This document shows positions 63,225 to 64,000 of a DNA stretch of 64,000 nt, piece by piece (the first letter of the stretch is position 1; each line of letters starts with the position of its first letter). Both the position numbers and the translations under genes were made by a program. Source of the stretch: Candidatus Flexicrinis affinis (GTDB taxonomy: Bacteria > Chloroflexota > Anaerolineae > Aggregatilineales > Phototrophicaceae); the NCBI GenBank assembly GCA_016716525.1, contig JADJWE010000004.1:62001-126000 (forward strand), in the 5' to 3' direction. The notes beneath the pieces are model-generated. The model was not told the origin of the DNA and did not search any database. It worked only from the letters and a program-made list of their open reading frames with translations.

Positions 63225-64000
63225 ATGACCCTCGCGGGTGTCCTGATCGGCCTGTTTGCCGTAGGCGCGCTGCTGATCGCGCTGGCGATGCAGAAGCGAA
63301 GCCGGCGGGCGCAGAGCATCGCGCGCGGCCTGCTCGTCAGCTATGTGGTGATCGTGTTGGCACTGGCCGCAGGCGAGGTCTACGTGCGCTATATCTATGC
63401 CGACTCGCGCATGGAGTTCGGCTTGCACGGCGCCAACTGGGCCGACAAGTACATCGAACGCAACAGCCTCGGCTTCCGCGACCGCGAGTGGACGGTCGAG
63501 GAACTTGAAGCGCGTACGACCGTTTTCGTGCTGGGCGACTCGTTCACCGAGGGCTGGGGCATCAACAACCCCGCCGACCGCTACACCGCCGTGCTCCAGC
63601 GCCACCTCGGCGACGACTACGCGGTGGTCACGCTGGCACGCGCGGGCCAGTCCACCATCAACGAGCTCGAATTCCTCGAATCCCACCCGTACCAGTCGCC
63701 TGACGTGGTGATCCTGCAGTACTTCATCAACGACATCGACATCGCCGCCAAGTCGAACGGCATGCAGTGGGACTTCGAGGTGCCGCCCGCGCCACCGATC
63801 GCCGACAGGTCGTATCTGGCCAGCTTCCTGTACTGGCGAGCCAACTACGAGCGCCTGTTCCGCAATGTCCACGACGGCCGCACAGAATGGGAGTTCTACC
63901 ACGCAGCCTACGACAACGCGTACATCTTCGACATCCACCGGCAGGAGATCGAGCGCCTCATCGACGCGGTGGAAGCGCGCGGCGCGCGATTGATCGTCCT
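63225..64000 (+). CDS. Membrane-anchored SGNH/GDSL hydrolase, cut by right edge
   Basis: ATG 63225 with GGAG 6 bp upstream; 258 codons are visible and the frame is open to the edge. Two N-terminal membrane segments (about 2-20 and 34-52) precede an outside domain. The SGNH block I is VFVLGDSFTEGWGINN with the nucleophile Ser, then YAVVTLARAGQSTINELEFL (block II Gly) and VVILQYFINDIDIAA (block III, Asn present). The catalytic Asp-His block would lie beyond 64000. Such anchored SGNH proteins act as esterases or acyltransferases on envelope glycans (family knowledge). Confidence 0.8.
   Translation, partial: MTLAGVLIGLFAVGALLIALAMQKRSRRAQSIARGLLVSYVVIVLALAAGEVYVRYIYADSRMEFGLHGANWADKYIERNSLGFRDREWTVEELEARTTVFVLGDSFTEGWGINNPADRYTAVLQRHLGDDYAVVTLARAGQSTINELEFLESHPYQSPDVVILQYFINDIDIAAKSNGMQWDFEVPPAPPIADRSYLASFLYWRANYERLFRNVHDGRTEWEFYHAAYDNAYIFDIHRQEIERLIDAVEARGARLIV

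Overview
This is a 64-kb high-GC bacterial window. It is most likely from a Chloroflexota (Anaerolineae-like) heterotroph. I infer this from the style of the carbohydrate operons, the baseplate-J-like domain in an ABC permease, the glucosidase family and the very long secreted repeat protein. No rRNA or tRNA was seen, so the lineage call is only moderately secure. Genes are dense, often with 4-bp ATGA or GTGA overlaps inside operons.

Layout. (1) 1-11.8 kb is mostly a redox and sulfur neighbourhood: two rhodaneses (one cut by the left edge), a methyltransferase, a flavin disulfide reductase, a Crp/Fnr regulator, a Met-rich membrane protein, a glutaredoxin-like protein, a TauE/SafE (TSUP) exporter broken by a frameshift, a Cys-rich small protein and an NAD(P)H-hydrate epimerase. 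Two identical-architecture palindromes (TGTCGG-N4-CCGACA) each lie 70.5 bp upstream of a start codon here. A metE-like gene fragment, a CBM48-like protein, a large GH63-like glucosidase and a DUF1684 protein are interspersed. (2) 12.2-15.7 kb is a plasmid-type replication and partition module: a DnaD-domain initiator with five iterons inside its own coding sequence, then parB and parA, flanked by debris. (3) 16.2-19.2 kb holds a BmrR-like MerR regulator with its promoter, gene remnants, a dead IS3-type transposase orfA, a RibD-C/DHFR-like protein and a GNAT acetyltransferase.

(4) 19.4-44.0 kb is the main feature: two divergent carbohydrate-uptake operons that share a 0.54-kb control region (35.04-35.58 kb). 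The leftward operon encodes a solute-binding protein, two permeases, a membrane protein with a spermidine-synthase-like domain, a parallel beta-helix protein, a GH2, a GH38-like and a Gfo/Idh oxidoreductase, and it faces a GH172 (DUF2961) gene. The rightward operon encodes a binding protein, two permeases, a DUF624 protein, a LacI regulator, a GH65 phosphorylase and a beta-phosphoglucomutase. A consensus promoter overlapped by a LacI-like operator drives the rightward operon. Neither operon has its own ATPase gene. One permease in each operon carries a large extracytoplasmic insertion next to TM1, and one of these insertions resembles the baseplate-J domain.

(5) 44.4-47.9 kb is a MacB/LolD-type ATPase with a 925-aa FtsX-type permease. 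(6) 48.1-57.1 kb is one 9-kb gene for a 3003-aa secreted protein: beta-propeller, 20 carboxypeptidase-regulatory-like repeats in two alternating types, and seven Fn3-type domains. (7) 57.2-64 kb holds a chimeric ROK/GH53 remnant, a frameshifted GNAT, an FAH-family protein beside a 2,5-dioxovalerate-type dehydrogenase (probable oxidative pentose or sugar-acid route), a tiny membrane protein with a DinB-like partner, a redoxin and a partial SGNH hydrolase.

The window as a whole reads as a plant- or microbe-polysaccharide degrader. Sugars enter through the two binding-protein importers, and intracellular glycosidases and a phosphorylase process them. The redox cluster and the replicon module look like separate accessory segments.
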